A DNA stretch of 6,815 nt from NCBI GenBank assembly GCA_002687335.1, contig NYZY01000055.1, forward strand, positions 1-6,815, written 5' to 3'. Shown in pieces: positions 1-6,057 of this stretch. Within the stretch, counting starts at the first letter, position 1. Every line of letters begins with the position of its first letter. Below the pieces are notes generated by a model. It was not told where the DNA came from. It did not search any database and worked only from the letters and a program-made list of their open reading frames with translations. This DNA comes from Chloroflexota bacterium. Its GTDB lineage: Bacteria > Chloroflexota > Dehalococcoidia > UBA1151 > UBA1328. Position numbers and translations under genes: made by a program.

Positions 1-50
1 CGGGTAAGTGCCAGTATTCCTGCCGCCTGTTTTAGTTCTTCTTTGTTCAT
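1..50 (-). CDS. Partial CDS, N-terminus only; resembles ribose-5-phosphate isomerase A (tentative)
   Basis: An ATG at position 50 on the minus strand opens a frame that runs off the left edge and reads MNKEELKQAAGILALT. This resembles the first residues of RpiA proteins, which commonly begin M-x-x-(D/E)-E-L-K-x-A-x-G-x-x-A-L before the GxGTGST phosphate loop. RpiA interconverts ribose-5-phosphate and ribulose-5-phosphate in the cytoplasm. The diagnostic loop lies outside the window, so the assignment rests on about 16 residues only. The frame starts 36 bases after the cimA stop on the same strand, which suggests co-transcription. No clear Shine-Dalgarno sequence precedes the ATG. A GTG in another frame (57-59) also stays open to the edge, so even the reading frame is not certain. 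Confidence 0.35.
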   Translation of the reverse strand, partial: MNKEELKQAAGILALT

Positions 51-86
51 CAAATTTTGGCACTGTGATTGTTGTTGCTCAGGTCG

Positions 87-1715
87 CTATTCGCTAGTGC
101 TGATCATGTTGTTATTAAATAACCACCACTCAAAACTATCAGTTAAGGCTAGCCAGCTAGCTTCGAGTATGTTGGTTGACGCTCCAACGGTATGCCAGAC
201 ATTTTTATCATCTGCTGATTCGATTACAACTCTAACGGCTGCACCGGTACCAACCCCTTCGTTTATAACTCTGACTTTGTAGTCGGTTAATCGGATAGCA
301 CTGAGTTCGGGATAGGCATCAGTCAATCCTTTTCTAAGTGCACCGTCTAGGGCTCCAACTGGTCCATCTCCTTCGGCAGCTGTGTGAATGATATTGGTTC
401 CGACTCTCACCTTTACCGTTGCTTCAGAAAGCATGGGGTGTTCGGCACCGTCATTTCGCCATCCAGTACCAAATGATGAGCGTCGTTTATTTTCGACTAT
501 GACCATAAAGTCAACGAGTTCGAACGGAGCTTCGTAGTTGGGCAATGCCCGCCGAAGGACAAGATCGAATGACGCATTTGCTCCTTCATATGAGAACCCT
601 TTCGATTCTTGATCTTTGACGTGTTGAACTATTTTGCGCGCATCGGCATTGTCGAGATCCTCATCGAATCCCATCTCTCGTATTCGATGAATAACGTTGC
701 CGCGTCCTGATAATTCAGAAATTACTACACCGTTTTCATTACCGACAATAGATGGCTCTATATGTTGGTAGGCCTGTACTGATTTTTCAGTTGCCGCTGC
801 GTGCAGTCCTCCTTTGTGTGAGAATGCACTCGATCCAACAAAAGGCTGGAATGGAAATGGTTGTCTGTTCACCCGCTCAGACACGAAGTTCGATACTTCT
901 GTAAGTGTTTTCAACTGTTCATCTGATACGGCTTTTATGCCCATTTTTAAGTTTAGATTACCAATGATACTGACCATGTTGGCGTTGCCAGTACGCTCGC
1001 CATAGCCGTTAATACAGCCTTGTATTTGATAAGCCCCAGCCTCGACTGCTGCGATCGCAGATGCTACTGCAGTATCTGTGTCATTGTGTGAGTGGATACC
1101 TATTACGGGATCACCCTCCAAATCGTTTTTGATTTTGCTAACAATTTGGGCGACTTCATTTGGCAGCGTGCCTCCGTTGGTATCACAGAGGACGAGTCGT
1201 TCCGCTCCTGCATTCATTGCTACATTTAGTACCTGAGCTGCGTAGTCTGGATTCTGTTTGTAGCCGTCGAAGAAATGCTCAGCATCGAAAAACACTCGGC
1301 GGCCCTTTTTTTTCAGGTATCTAATAGAGTCCATGATCATCGATAAATTCTCTTCAAGTGAGGTTTCGAGAATATCCCGCACCTGATATTCCGATGACTT
1401 TCCTACGAGCGTTATTACAGGAGCGTTTGTATCCAGTAATGCCTGCAAGGTTGGATCCTTTTCGACATCGCCATTAGCGCGTCTAGTATTGCCGAAAGCA
1501 GCGACTTGGGCATGTTGGAGATCCAGTGAATTTACCCGTTGGAAATATTCGTCATCTTTAGGATTTGCGCCGGCGTATCCGCCCTCAATTACATCGATGC
1601 CAAGCTGGTCAAGACGCTTAGTAATAGCAAGTTTGTCTTCTACAGATAGAGAAATCCCTTCCTGTTGGGTTCCGTCACGAAGTGTCGTGTCGTAAAGCTC
1701 AACTTTGTTAGTCAT
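87..1715 (-). CDS. cimA: (R)-citramalate synthase
   Basis: Condenses pyruvate with acetyl-CoA to (R)-citramalate, the first step of the threonine-independent route to 2-oxobutyrate and isoleucine, in the cytoplasm. The protein has 542 residues, a usual CimA length. The N-terminal HMGL-like TIM barrel (about residues 1-280) starts with YDTTLRDGTQQEG, with the catalytic Arg and metal Asp at R13 and D14. DTNGG follows at about 178 and the metal-binding HSHND at 208-212, then GYGERTGNAN at 237-246. A SELSGRGNV segment lies near 335, and the last ~140 residues form the LeuA-type C-terminal domain, which in this family binds a feedback inhibitor. The DGTQQEG opening and overall layout fit the CimA group rather than LeuA. 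I chose ATG 1715 over TTG 1727 because AGGAG (1728-1732) directly abuts the TTG and cannot serve it. The gene is preceded by an Ile-type T-box and followed after 36 bases by another minus-strand frame. Confidence 0.93.
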   Translation of the reverse strand: MTNKVELYDTTLRDGTQQEGISLSVEDKLAITKRLDQLGIDVIEGGYAGANPKDDEYFQRVNSLDLQHAQVAAFGNTRRANGDVEKDPTLQALLDTNAPVITLVGKSSEYQVRDILETSLEENLSMIMDSIRYLKKKGRRVFFDAEHFFDGYKQNPDYAAQVLNVAMNAGAERLVLCDTNGGTLPNEVAQIVSKIKNDLEGDPVIGIHSHNDTDTAVASAIAAVEAGAYQIQGCINGYGERTGNANMVSIIGNLNLKMGIKAVSDEQLKTLTEVSNFVSERVNRQPFPFQPFVGSSAFSHKGGLHAAATEKSVQAYQHIEPSIVGNENGVVISELSGRGNVIHRIREMGFDEDLDNADARKIVQHVKDQESKGFSYEGANASFDLVLRRALPNYEAPFELVDFMVIVENKRRSSFGTGWRNDGAEHPMLSEATVKVRVGTNIIHTAAEGDGPVGALDGALRKGLTDAYPELSAIRLTDYKVRVINEGVGTGAAVRVVIESADDKNVWHTVGASTNILEASWLALTDSFEWWLFNNNMISTSE

Positions 1716-1727
1716 GTCGCGCTGCAA

Positions 1728-1732
1728 CTCCT
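1728..1732 (-). promoter_or_regulatory. Shine-Dalgarno sequence of cimA
   Basis: The minus strand reads AGGAG here, 12 bases before the ATG at 1715. It lies immediately next to an in-frame TTG (1725-1727), too close to serve that codon, so it favours the ATG start. The spacing is slightly long. Confidence 0.6.
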
Positions 1733-1737
1733 GTGTA

Positions 1738-1766
1738 ATACGCTTTTTTTGGATACGCTTTTTTGG
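1738..1766. repeat. Short tandem duplication between the T-box terminator and the cimA ribosome binding site
   Basis: ATACGCTTTTTTTGG (1738-1752) is followed directly by ATACGCTTTTTTGG (1753-1766). The two copies differ by one T in the homopolymer run. On the cimA transcript this gives two A-rich blocks upstream of the Shine-Dalgarno sequence. It is most likely a slippage-type duplication in the untranslated leader. No function can be read from it. Confidence 0.7.
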
Positions 1767-1788
1767 ATTCTTTTTCTACTCATGGCAT

Positions 1789-1817
1789 AAAAAAACCCAT
1801 CCCGATAAGGGACGGGT
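1789..1817 (-). terminator. Intrinsic terminator of the T-box leader
   Basis: On the minus strand ACCCGTCCC, a TTATC loop and GGGATGGGT form a nine-pair stem with one G-T wobble in the middle. Seven T residues (1789-1795, ending the stem's last pair) follow. Its 5' arm overlaps the strand needed for the T-box antiterminator, as expected of a regulated attenuator. It lies about 73 bases before the cimA start. Confidence 0.9.
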
Positions 1818-2065
1818 CGAAGTGACTCGCGGTACCACCCTCGTTGCCAATCCACAAAGTCTCTAATCGACTAAAACTGGCCACTTATTAGTGCATATCA
1901 AATATGCCTTAGTGTTTGATAACGGAACACTAATCCGATCACGCCTACTGGTGAATTATCACTTTCGGGCAATGGTTAAGGAGTGATATTCAGCCAAATC
2001 TTAGGTGCCCTATTTCACCGTTGCGGGCTCTCTACGACCTCAGTGTCTGACTTACTTGCTTCCTT
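1789..2065 (-). ncRNA. T-box riboswitch (Ile specifier) in the cimA leader
   Basis: On the minus strand this is a tRNA-sensing leader. The 14-base T-box motif AGGGTGGTACCGCG (1828-1841) is a full match to the conserved consensus. Stem I runs from AAGGA (2061-2065) to TCCTT (1978-1982). It carries the AGTAA loop-E-like strand, a distal AGAGAGCC...GGTGAAA...GGGC element, and a specifier-loop strand ATATCA. The best specifier is AUC (1985-1987, Ile), followed by the usual A. The bulge UGGU (1834-1837) would pair with a tRNA ending in ACCA, as tRNA-Ile does. About 136 bases with several small hairpins, including TTAGTGTT/AACACTAA, separate Stem I from the antiterminator. AGGG (1838-1841) can pair with CCCT (1808-1811) as antiterminator, competing with the terminator. 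By family knowledge uncharged tRNA-Ile would stabilise the antiterminator and let cimA be transcribed, which fits the pathway. Confidence 0.92.
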
Positions 2066-2103
2066 TTAGCTGGGGGTAAACCCAACAACACCTTTAAGTA
2101 TCA

Positions 2104-2112
2104 ATCCTATCA
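2104..2112 (-). promoter_or_regulatory. Candidate extended -10 promoter element for the cimA leader
   Basis: The minus strand reads TGATAGGAT, which matches the extended -10 pattern TGnTAnnnT. Transcription would begin near 2097, about 30 bases before Stem I, giving a leader of roughly 310 bases to the terminator, a normal T-box size. No good -35 hexamer is visible at 17 bases, so this is only a candidate. Confidence 0.3.
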
Positions 2113-2256
2113 CTAGGGACACCTAAACATCGAATCTTTAGTAATAACGGAAGTCGCCCATTTGAATCCTTCGGAAGTTAGCGAGATACACAGATCATGC
2201 CTAGAATGTGAGTATTAGCCATTTACCTCTTCGATTTTTCGATCGTTGATTTCCTT

Positions 2257-2262
2257 GGAGGG
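2257..2262 (+). promoter_or_regulatory. Shine-Dalgarno sequence deciding the DUF3090 gene start
   Basis: GGAGGG lies four to five bases before the TTG at 2267. An in-frame TTG at 2246 lies upstream of this site and has no comparable motif, so the downstream TTG is the better start. Confidence 0.75.
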
Positions 2263-2266
2263 TTCA

Positions 2267-2797
2267 TTGGGCGAATTCGAACGTAACGATTTGGGTCTTG
2301 TTGATTATTTGCACTGCGAATCGATAGGAGAACCTGGCCAGAGGACCTTTAATATCACAGCCCGGAGTGATCGGGGTGAAGCTGTTATTTGGATGGAAAA
2401 AGAGCAGCTTTTTCAGGTGGGAATTTCATTGAAGCAGTTTTTGGCGACCCGCCAGACTCCTTCCAATCCGTCTATGTTCGATGTTCCTGATATCGTTTCT
2501 CGGGTTCCGTTACACGTGGAGTTTAAGACTGATGAAATGTCACTCCGACATGATGCTGAATCAGATGTTTTTACGATCGTTGCTACCGATGAAACTAGAG
2601 TAAAGATCACCTTTAGCTTCAAGCGATCTCAGGCTGAAGAAATTTCTAAAAGAACAATAAATGTCGTGGCTGCAGGTAGAAAGCCATGTCCGTTGTGTAC
2701 GGCACCATTAGACCCTCGTATAGGTCATTTCTGTGTCAAGGTTAATGGATACAATCCCACCGAAAATCCAATTACCGAAGAACCCCGTGAAAAATAA
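2267..2797 (+). CDS. DUF3090 family protein, function unknown, with C-terminal zinc-ribbon-like motif
   Basis: A 176-residue soluble protein, close to the usual DUF3090 length. Family features seen are GEPGQRTF at about 21-28, an EKEQ block at 44-47 and the C-terminal segment GRKPCPLC...GHFC...NGY. The Cys and His of that segment (C141, C144, H154, C156) look like a small zinc site. No signal peptide or membrane segment is visible. I start it at TTG 2267 because GGAGGG precedes it and because the MGEFERNDLGL opening fits the family N-terminus. The following SCO1664-type gene overlaps its 3' end if that gene's upstream start is used. From family knowledge, DUF3090 and SCO1664-type genes are neighbours in many actinobacteria, often near a histidine-phosphatase-family gene and mshC. 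No biochemical function is known to me. Candidate promoter elements upstream, such as TAGAAT at 2192-2197, have no convincing -35 partner. Confidence 0.88.
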   Translation: MGEFERNDLGLVDYLHCESIGEPGQRTFNITARSDRGEAVIWMEKEQLFQVGISLKQFLATRQTPSNPSMFDVPDIVSRVPLHVEFKTDEMSLRHDAESDVFTIVATDETRVKITFSFKRSQAEEISKRTINVVAAGRKPCPLCTAPLDPRIGHFCVKVNGYNPTENPITEEPREK

Positions 2798-3593
2798 GTA
2801 CGGAAGTGAATCCATACCCTGCGGGGACGACGAGCGGATCGTGCTTGAAAAACTTTCTCAGTGGACTATTTCGGGGATTGGGTTGCATCCTGGTGGGTCT
2901 AATCACGTTTTCGTTGTTCGCTTAACTGATCCTGAAGGAGCCCAAGAACTTCAATCACCTCCAATTGAAGATGAGGGATCATCGATTTATGCGATATATA
3001 AACCACAAGCTGGAGAACGTCCGTTAAGGGATTTTGCCAGGGGCACTTTACACCTACGAGAGAAGGCGGCGTATCTAGTTTCACGTGAGTTAGGGTGGCC
3101 CAGAATTCCACCAACGGTGATCCGTGCGGGACCACATGGCGAAGGAAGCGTTCAGCTGTTCGTAGATGCCGAGAAGTCTCGGGCAAACCCTGAAAATTAC
3201 TTTTCATTGCGGGAAAAGCGATTACAGGATTTTGGGGATATAGCAATGTTTGACACCCTCGTCCACAATGCTGACCGCAAAGGCGGTTCATGCATCCTTT
3301 CACCTGATGGATGCATGTGGGCTATTGATCATGGATTAACGTTCAACTATACAGCTCGTCGGCGCACGGTCATGTTCGAATTCAATGGATCAGAATATCC
3401 GCAGCAGTTACTTCAAGATATTGAATCATTAATCGCTGCCCTGGATATCAGGTCAGGTTTTTATATGGAGTTAGCCGAATTATTGACTCCGAGGGAAATA
3501 CGTGGCTTATTAGATCGAGGGAAAGAAATGCTTCACAATGCTCGTTATCCGGTTTTAGATCCTGAGATCAATGTTCCCTGGCCGATGATTTAG
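2733..3593 (+). CDS. SCO1664 family protein, PI3/4-kinase-like fold, substrate unknown
   Basis: A predicted cytoplasmic protein of up to 286 residues with a kinase-like active-site layout. IYKPQAGERPLRDF carries a candidate ATP-binding Lys (K90). LREKAAYLVSRELGW carries a candidate helix-C Glu (E110). VHNADRKGG carries a candidate catalytic Asp (D181), and AIDHGLTFN a candidate metal Asp (D199). The family has distant similarity to PI3/4-kinases and to HipA-type kinases, but its substrate is unknown. The start is uncertain. GTG 2733 and ATG 2745 overlap the DUF3090 gene by 65 and 53 bases and have weak ribosome sites. GTG 2841 (residue 37) lies just before the part that looks conserved and would leave a 43-base gap. 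The first ~36 residues are not recognisable as conserved. Overlap or close spacing suggests translational coupling with the DUF3090 gene. Confidence 0.85.
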   Translation: MSRLMDTIPPKIQLPKNPVKNKYGSESIPCGDDERIVLEKLSQWTISGIGLHPGGSNHVFVVRLTDPEGAQELQSPPIEDEGSSIYAIYKPQAGERPLRDFARGTLHLREKAAYLVSRELGWPRIPPTVIRAGPHGEGSVQLFVDAEKSRANPENYFSLREKRLQDFGDIAMFDTLVHNADRKGGSCILSPDGCMWAIDHGLTFNYTARRRTVMFEFNGSEYPQQLLQDIESLIAALDIRSGFYMELAELLTPREIRGLLDRGKEMLHNARYPVLDPEINVPWPMI

Positions 3594-3597
3594 CGTT

Positions 3598-3605
3598 TAT
3601 AAAAT
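3598..3605 (+). promoter_or_regulatory. Candidate -10 box (TATAAAAT) directly before the glycosylase gene
   Basis: TATAAAAT lies in the 16-base gap between the SCO1664-type gene and the next ATG. A -10 hexamer at 3598-3603 would place transcription start at or next to A3610, the first base of the ATG, so the transcript could be leaderless. No Shine-Dalgarno sequence is present in the gap. The -35 region (TTCCCT near 3574) is weak. Confidence 0.3.
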
Positions 3606-3609
3606 ATTT

Positions 3610-4839
3610 ATGGTCCTATCTCTTTCCAAGCAAGATGCCAAACGTTTAGCTATTCGCGCCCAAGGACTCGATCATAATCGCATGGCGACATATAACTCCA
3701 ACCATGCACGGAAGTTACAGAAGGTAGTGACCTCAGAAGATCTACGTCGTTCAATCCTTGCAATGGGATTACTTCAGATTGATGCTGTCAATGTGTGTGT
3801 ACGTTCCCACTACATGCCACTTTTTTCTAGGCTAGGGATTTACCAACGAGAACTTTTGGATCAACTTGCTTATAAGAAGAAAGCAATTTTCGAAACTTGG
3901 GCTCATGCAGCTTGTTTCGTACCGGTCGAGCGTCATTTGCTTTTTCGTCAGAGAATGGCCCAACAGAAGTCGAAACCGCTGGTGGAAAAACTGAAAAAAA
4001 TCCGCCCTGGCTACTTAGAAGATGTTTTAGCACAGGTTGCAAGTCGGGGACAGTTGAGCGCATCAGAGTTGGAGGGATCTGGTAAACGCAGGGGCTCATG
4101 GTGGGGTTATCAAGACGGCAAAATAGCGGCCGAATGGCATTTTTCACGTGGAGATTTATCGATAGGTGAAAGGCGGAATTTTACTCGTTACTATGATTTA
4201 ACCGAACGAGTAATACCATCTGAACACTTAGACGCTGCGACTCCTTCTGTAACAGATTCGAACCGTGAGATGATGCGGCTGGCGGTTAAAGCTCATGGCA
4301 TTGGCTCCGTAAGGGATTTTGGGAATTACTATCATCTGAAAGACGATAGTGCCTTAGCAGGACTTAACGAGCTGGTGGAGGAAGGCAGTATTCAGCGTGC
4401 CAGAATTGAGGGATGGCCAAATGGGATTGAGGCATTTGCGACGAAAGAAGATATCTCTTTAGATCAGACTGATGCACGTGCGCTGCTGACCCCATTTGAC
4501 CCCCTGGTATGGAATCGGGACCGGATAAAAAGGATTTTTGATTTTCTTTATCGGATTGAAATTTACGTACCCGAGCGCAAACGACAGTATGGTTACTATG
4601 TCTATCCGTTTCTACTTGGTGAAGATTTAGTCGCAAGAGTGGATCTTAAGGCGGATAGAAACAGAAATGTTCTTGTAGTAAAGAGTGCTTTTGCGGAAGA
4701 AGGGTACGATTACGACCACATAGCATTTAGTCTTGCTGACGAATTAATGATGATGGCACGGTGGCTCAGTTTGGAACGGGTCAGCACCGGCCGTAAGGGT
4801 AACCTGATGAAATCCCTTAGGGCGGCTCTCATAAGTTGA
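3610..4839 (+). CDS. YcaQ/AlkZ-like winged-helix DNA glycosylase
   Basis: A 409-residue protein of the HTH_42 (COG3214) family. Characterised members such as E. coli YcaQ and Streptomyces AlkZ are DNA glycosylases that excise bulky N-alkylpurines and unhook interstrand crosslinks. The N-terminal winged-helix region holds LLQIDAVNV, giving the catalytic Q-x-D motif at Q56 and D58, the YcaQ-type form rather than the AlkZ Q-x-Q. It continues with a YcaQ-like RSHYMPLFSRLG (65-76) and FETWAHAACFVP (94-105). RGSWWGYQDGK (161-171) and YYDLTERVIP (194-203) match the middle of the family, and LLTPFDPL (292-299) with YRIEIYVP...KRQYGYYV (314-331) is the C-terminal hallmark. Length is typical. It probably belongs to the operon with the two genes upstream. 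The ATG has no Shine-Dalgarno sequence. Exact lesion preference cannot be read from sequence. Confidence 0.9.
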   Translation: MVLSLSKQDAKRLAIRAQGLDHNRMATYNSNHARKLQKVVTSEDLRRSILAMGLLQIDAVNVCVRSHYMPLFSRLGIYQRELLDQLAYKKKAIFETWAHAACFVPVERHLLFRQRMAQQKSKPLVEKLKKIRPGYLEDVLAQVASRGQLSASELEGSGKRRGSWWGYQDGKIAAEWHFSRGDLSIGERRNFTRYYDLTERVIPSEHLDAATPSVTDSNREMMRLAVKAHGIGSVRDFGNYYHLKDDSALAGLNELVEEGSIQRARIEGWPNGIEAFATKEDISLDQTDARALLTPFDPLVWNRDRIKRIFDFLYRIEIYVPERKRQYGYYVYPFLLGEDLVARVDLKADRNRNVLVVKSAFAEEGYDYDHIAFSLADELMMMARWLSLERVSTGRKGNLMKSLRAALIS

Positions 4840-4848
4840 GTTTATTTT

Positions 4849-4887
4849 GGTCTGGCAGTTTACTTCTACCAGATCTGGGTTGTTTTT
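4849..4887 (+). terminator. Possible intrinsic terminator after the glycosylase gene
   Basis: GGTCTGG (4849-4855) can pair with CCAGATC (4869-4875), one pair being a wobble, around a 13-base loop. A T-rich stretch TTGTTTTT (4880-4887) begins four bases after the stem. The large loop and offset T run make it a weak terminator. It lies 9 bases after the stop, where the convergent gene pair would need one. Confidence 0.35.
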
Positions 4888-4944
4888 GATAAGCACAACG
4901 AGAATAGTCTCTCGGATCATAGCCCGCGTTCAGAGCGATAATTT

Positions 4945-5895
4945 TCAATTGTTAAAAAGCATTTTAATTTTTGTAAATAAAGGCGGTTTTTTTGATCTTA
5001 GATTTGCAGCAACAAAATCGACTGTGCGAGGAGGCCCGCTCAGTATAAGGCCCTTCCATTTTCTCAGTCGCGTATAGGTCTGGGAATCGGTCTTGTAATT
5101 CTCCATCCACCCATCGAAATTGCTGAACTGTCCATCAGAGTTGAGGCGCATGATTTTACCTCCTGCTTCGCTGATCAACAATATTCCAGCTGCAAAATCC
5201 CAAGTGCGAGCGACGCCTGTAATAGCGTACTGCATTGATCCTTTTGCCACCATGAACTGTTCGTAGCATGCACTTCCTCCATCTCTGATTTCACCCCGAT
5301 TTTCCATGAGCGACTTCTTGACATTAAAGGTTCTAGGTATCCATCTAGGGAACGATGCTAAAACGCCTGTGATTGGAACTCCGGATTCACTTGCTGGGTG
5401 AACATGTAATCTCGAATCGCCTATCCAAGTCCCGTGACCTTTTCTCGCGTGCATCAACTCAAACCCGTCATCATTTGGCCATGGGATCCATATGGCCGCT
5501 GCAACGGTTTCGCCTTTGTATAACGCAGCGATAGAGACGGCATAGATGTTGGATGAATTCACGTAATTTGTTGTGCCATCTATTGGGTCAACAATCCACA
5601 GCCATTCGCTAGCTTCTTGCTTTTCATCTGGCGGATCTTCTTCTCCCAATAGCATGTGCCCAGGGCACGTTTCAGCCATGATTTTTGCTATGAGGTTCTG
5701 GCTGGCTCTATCCACATCGGTCACTAGGTCTTTTCCTGTCCTATTTCCTTTGCTAGAAATCTCAAGAATTCCGCCGAATCGACTTATAACGTAGTTACCA
5801 GCTTCCATCGCAGCTCGAACGATGCATTGTTCAACGCGCTTAAGTTCGGAATCTGAGATAGTTTTAGATTTGATTGAGGCTGATGATTTAGTCAA
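4945..5895 (-). CDS. Inositol monophosphatase family phosphatase
   Basis: A 316-residue metal-dependent phosphatase of the IMPase/CysQ/FBPase superfamily. Visible motifs are DLVTDVDRASQ (56-66), LLGEED with metal ligand E86, WIVDPIDGTTNYV with D103, I105 and D106, and RTWDFAAGILLISEAGG with D233. All lithium-sensitive-type metal ligands are present, so it should be active with magnesium. Which substrate it uses (inositol phosphate, fructose bisphosphate, PAP or histidinol phosphate) cannot be told from the motifs. It is longer than the usual 250-270 residues, with a Ser/Lys-rich N-terminus and a basic C-terminal tail KKPPLFTKIKMLFNN. The start is a TTG, the first start after an in-frame stop, with GAGGG (5906-5910) 10 bases upstream. 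Later starts would remove the conserved first helix. It is convergent with the glycosylase gene and divergent from htpX. Confidence 0.9.
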   Translation of the reverse strand: MTKSSASIKSKTISDSELKRVEQCIVRAAMEAGNYVISRFGGILEISSKGNRTGKDLVTDVDRASQNLIAKIMAETCPGHMLLGEEDPPDEKQEASEWLWIVDPIDGTTNYVNSSNIYAVSIAALYKGETVAAAIWIPWPNDDGFELMHARKGHGTWIGDSRLHVHPASESGVPITGVLASFPRWIPRTFNVKKSLMENRGEIRDGGSACYEQFMVAKGSMQYAITGVARTWDFAAGILLISEAGGKIMRLNSDGQFSNFDGWMENYKTDSQTYTRLRKWKGLILSGPPRTVDFVAANLRSKKPPLFTKIKMLFNN

Positions 5896-6057
5896 TCTCT
5901 GTTGACCCTCGTTTCATGCACGTATGCAGTAGTGTATTTTGTGCTGGATCGTCATTTATTTGTCGGTTCGAGTGTGTTGATGCTCGGGTAAAATTCTACG
6001 TGCAAAAGTTAACGGTAGTGCGCGTATATCGCCAGTGGATAGCGAGAGGAAAATATT

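Noticed and set aside
43..282. 79-codon plus-strand frame opposite the cimA 3' end
   Set aside because: Mostly antisense to conserved cimA sequence, with low-complexity translation and no independent support.
87..1715. 2-isopropylmalate synthase (LeuA) instead of CimA
   Set aside because: The DGTQQEG opening, GYGERTGNAN and the SELSGRGNV region fit the citramalate synthase group, and the leader has an Ile rather than Leu specifier. The families share a fold, so this is a judgement from motifs.
1713..1727. Four-residue longer cimA start at TTG 1727
   Set aside because: The AGGAG ribosome site directly touches this TTG, leaving no spacing, and the family begins close to the TTLRDG motif, so ATG 1715 is preferred.
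1981..1983. CUC (Leu) as T-box specifier
   Set aside because: This triplet lies in the paired base of Stem I, not in the internal specifier loop.
2246..2266. Seven-residue N-terminal extension of the DUF3090 protein
   Set aside because: GGAGGG lies inside the extension, correctly spaced for TTG 2267, and the extension encodes residues not typical of the family.
2899..3303. 134-codon open frame on the minus strand inside the kinase-like gene
   Set aside because: It lies wholly opposite a gene with clear family motifs, and its translation shows no recognisable domain.
3827..4147. Minus-strand open frame, and a short plus-strand one at 3897-4085, inside the glycosylase gene
   Set aside because: Both are covered by well-conserved glycosylase coding sequence and show no ribosome site or family likeness.
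4899..4914. CGAGA/TCTCG hairpin between the convergent genes
   Set aside because: Only five pairs and no adjacent T run on either strand, so it does not qualify as a terminator.
5917..5928. TGCA-CGTA-TGCA inverted repeat upstream of the phosphatase gene
   Set aside because: Too short to distinguish from chance, and no second copy was found nearby to suggest an operator.
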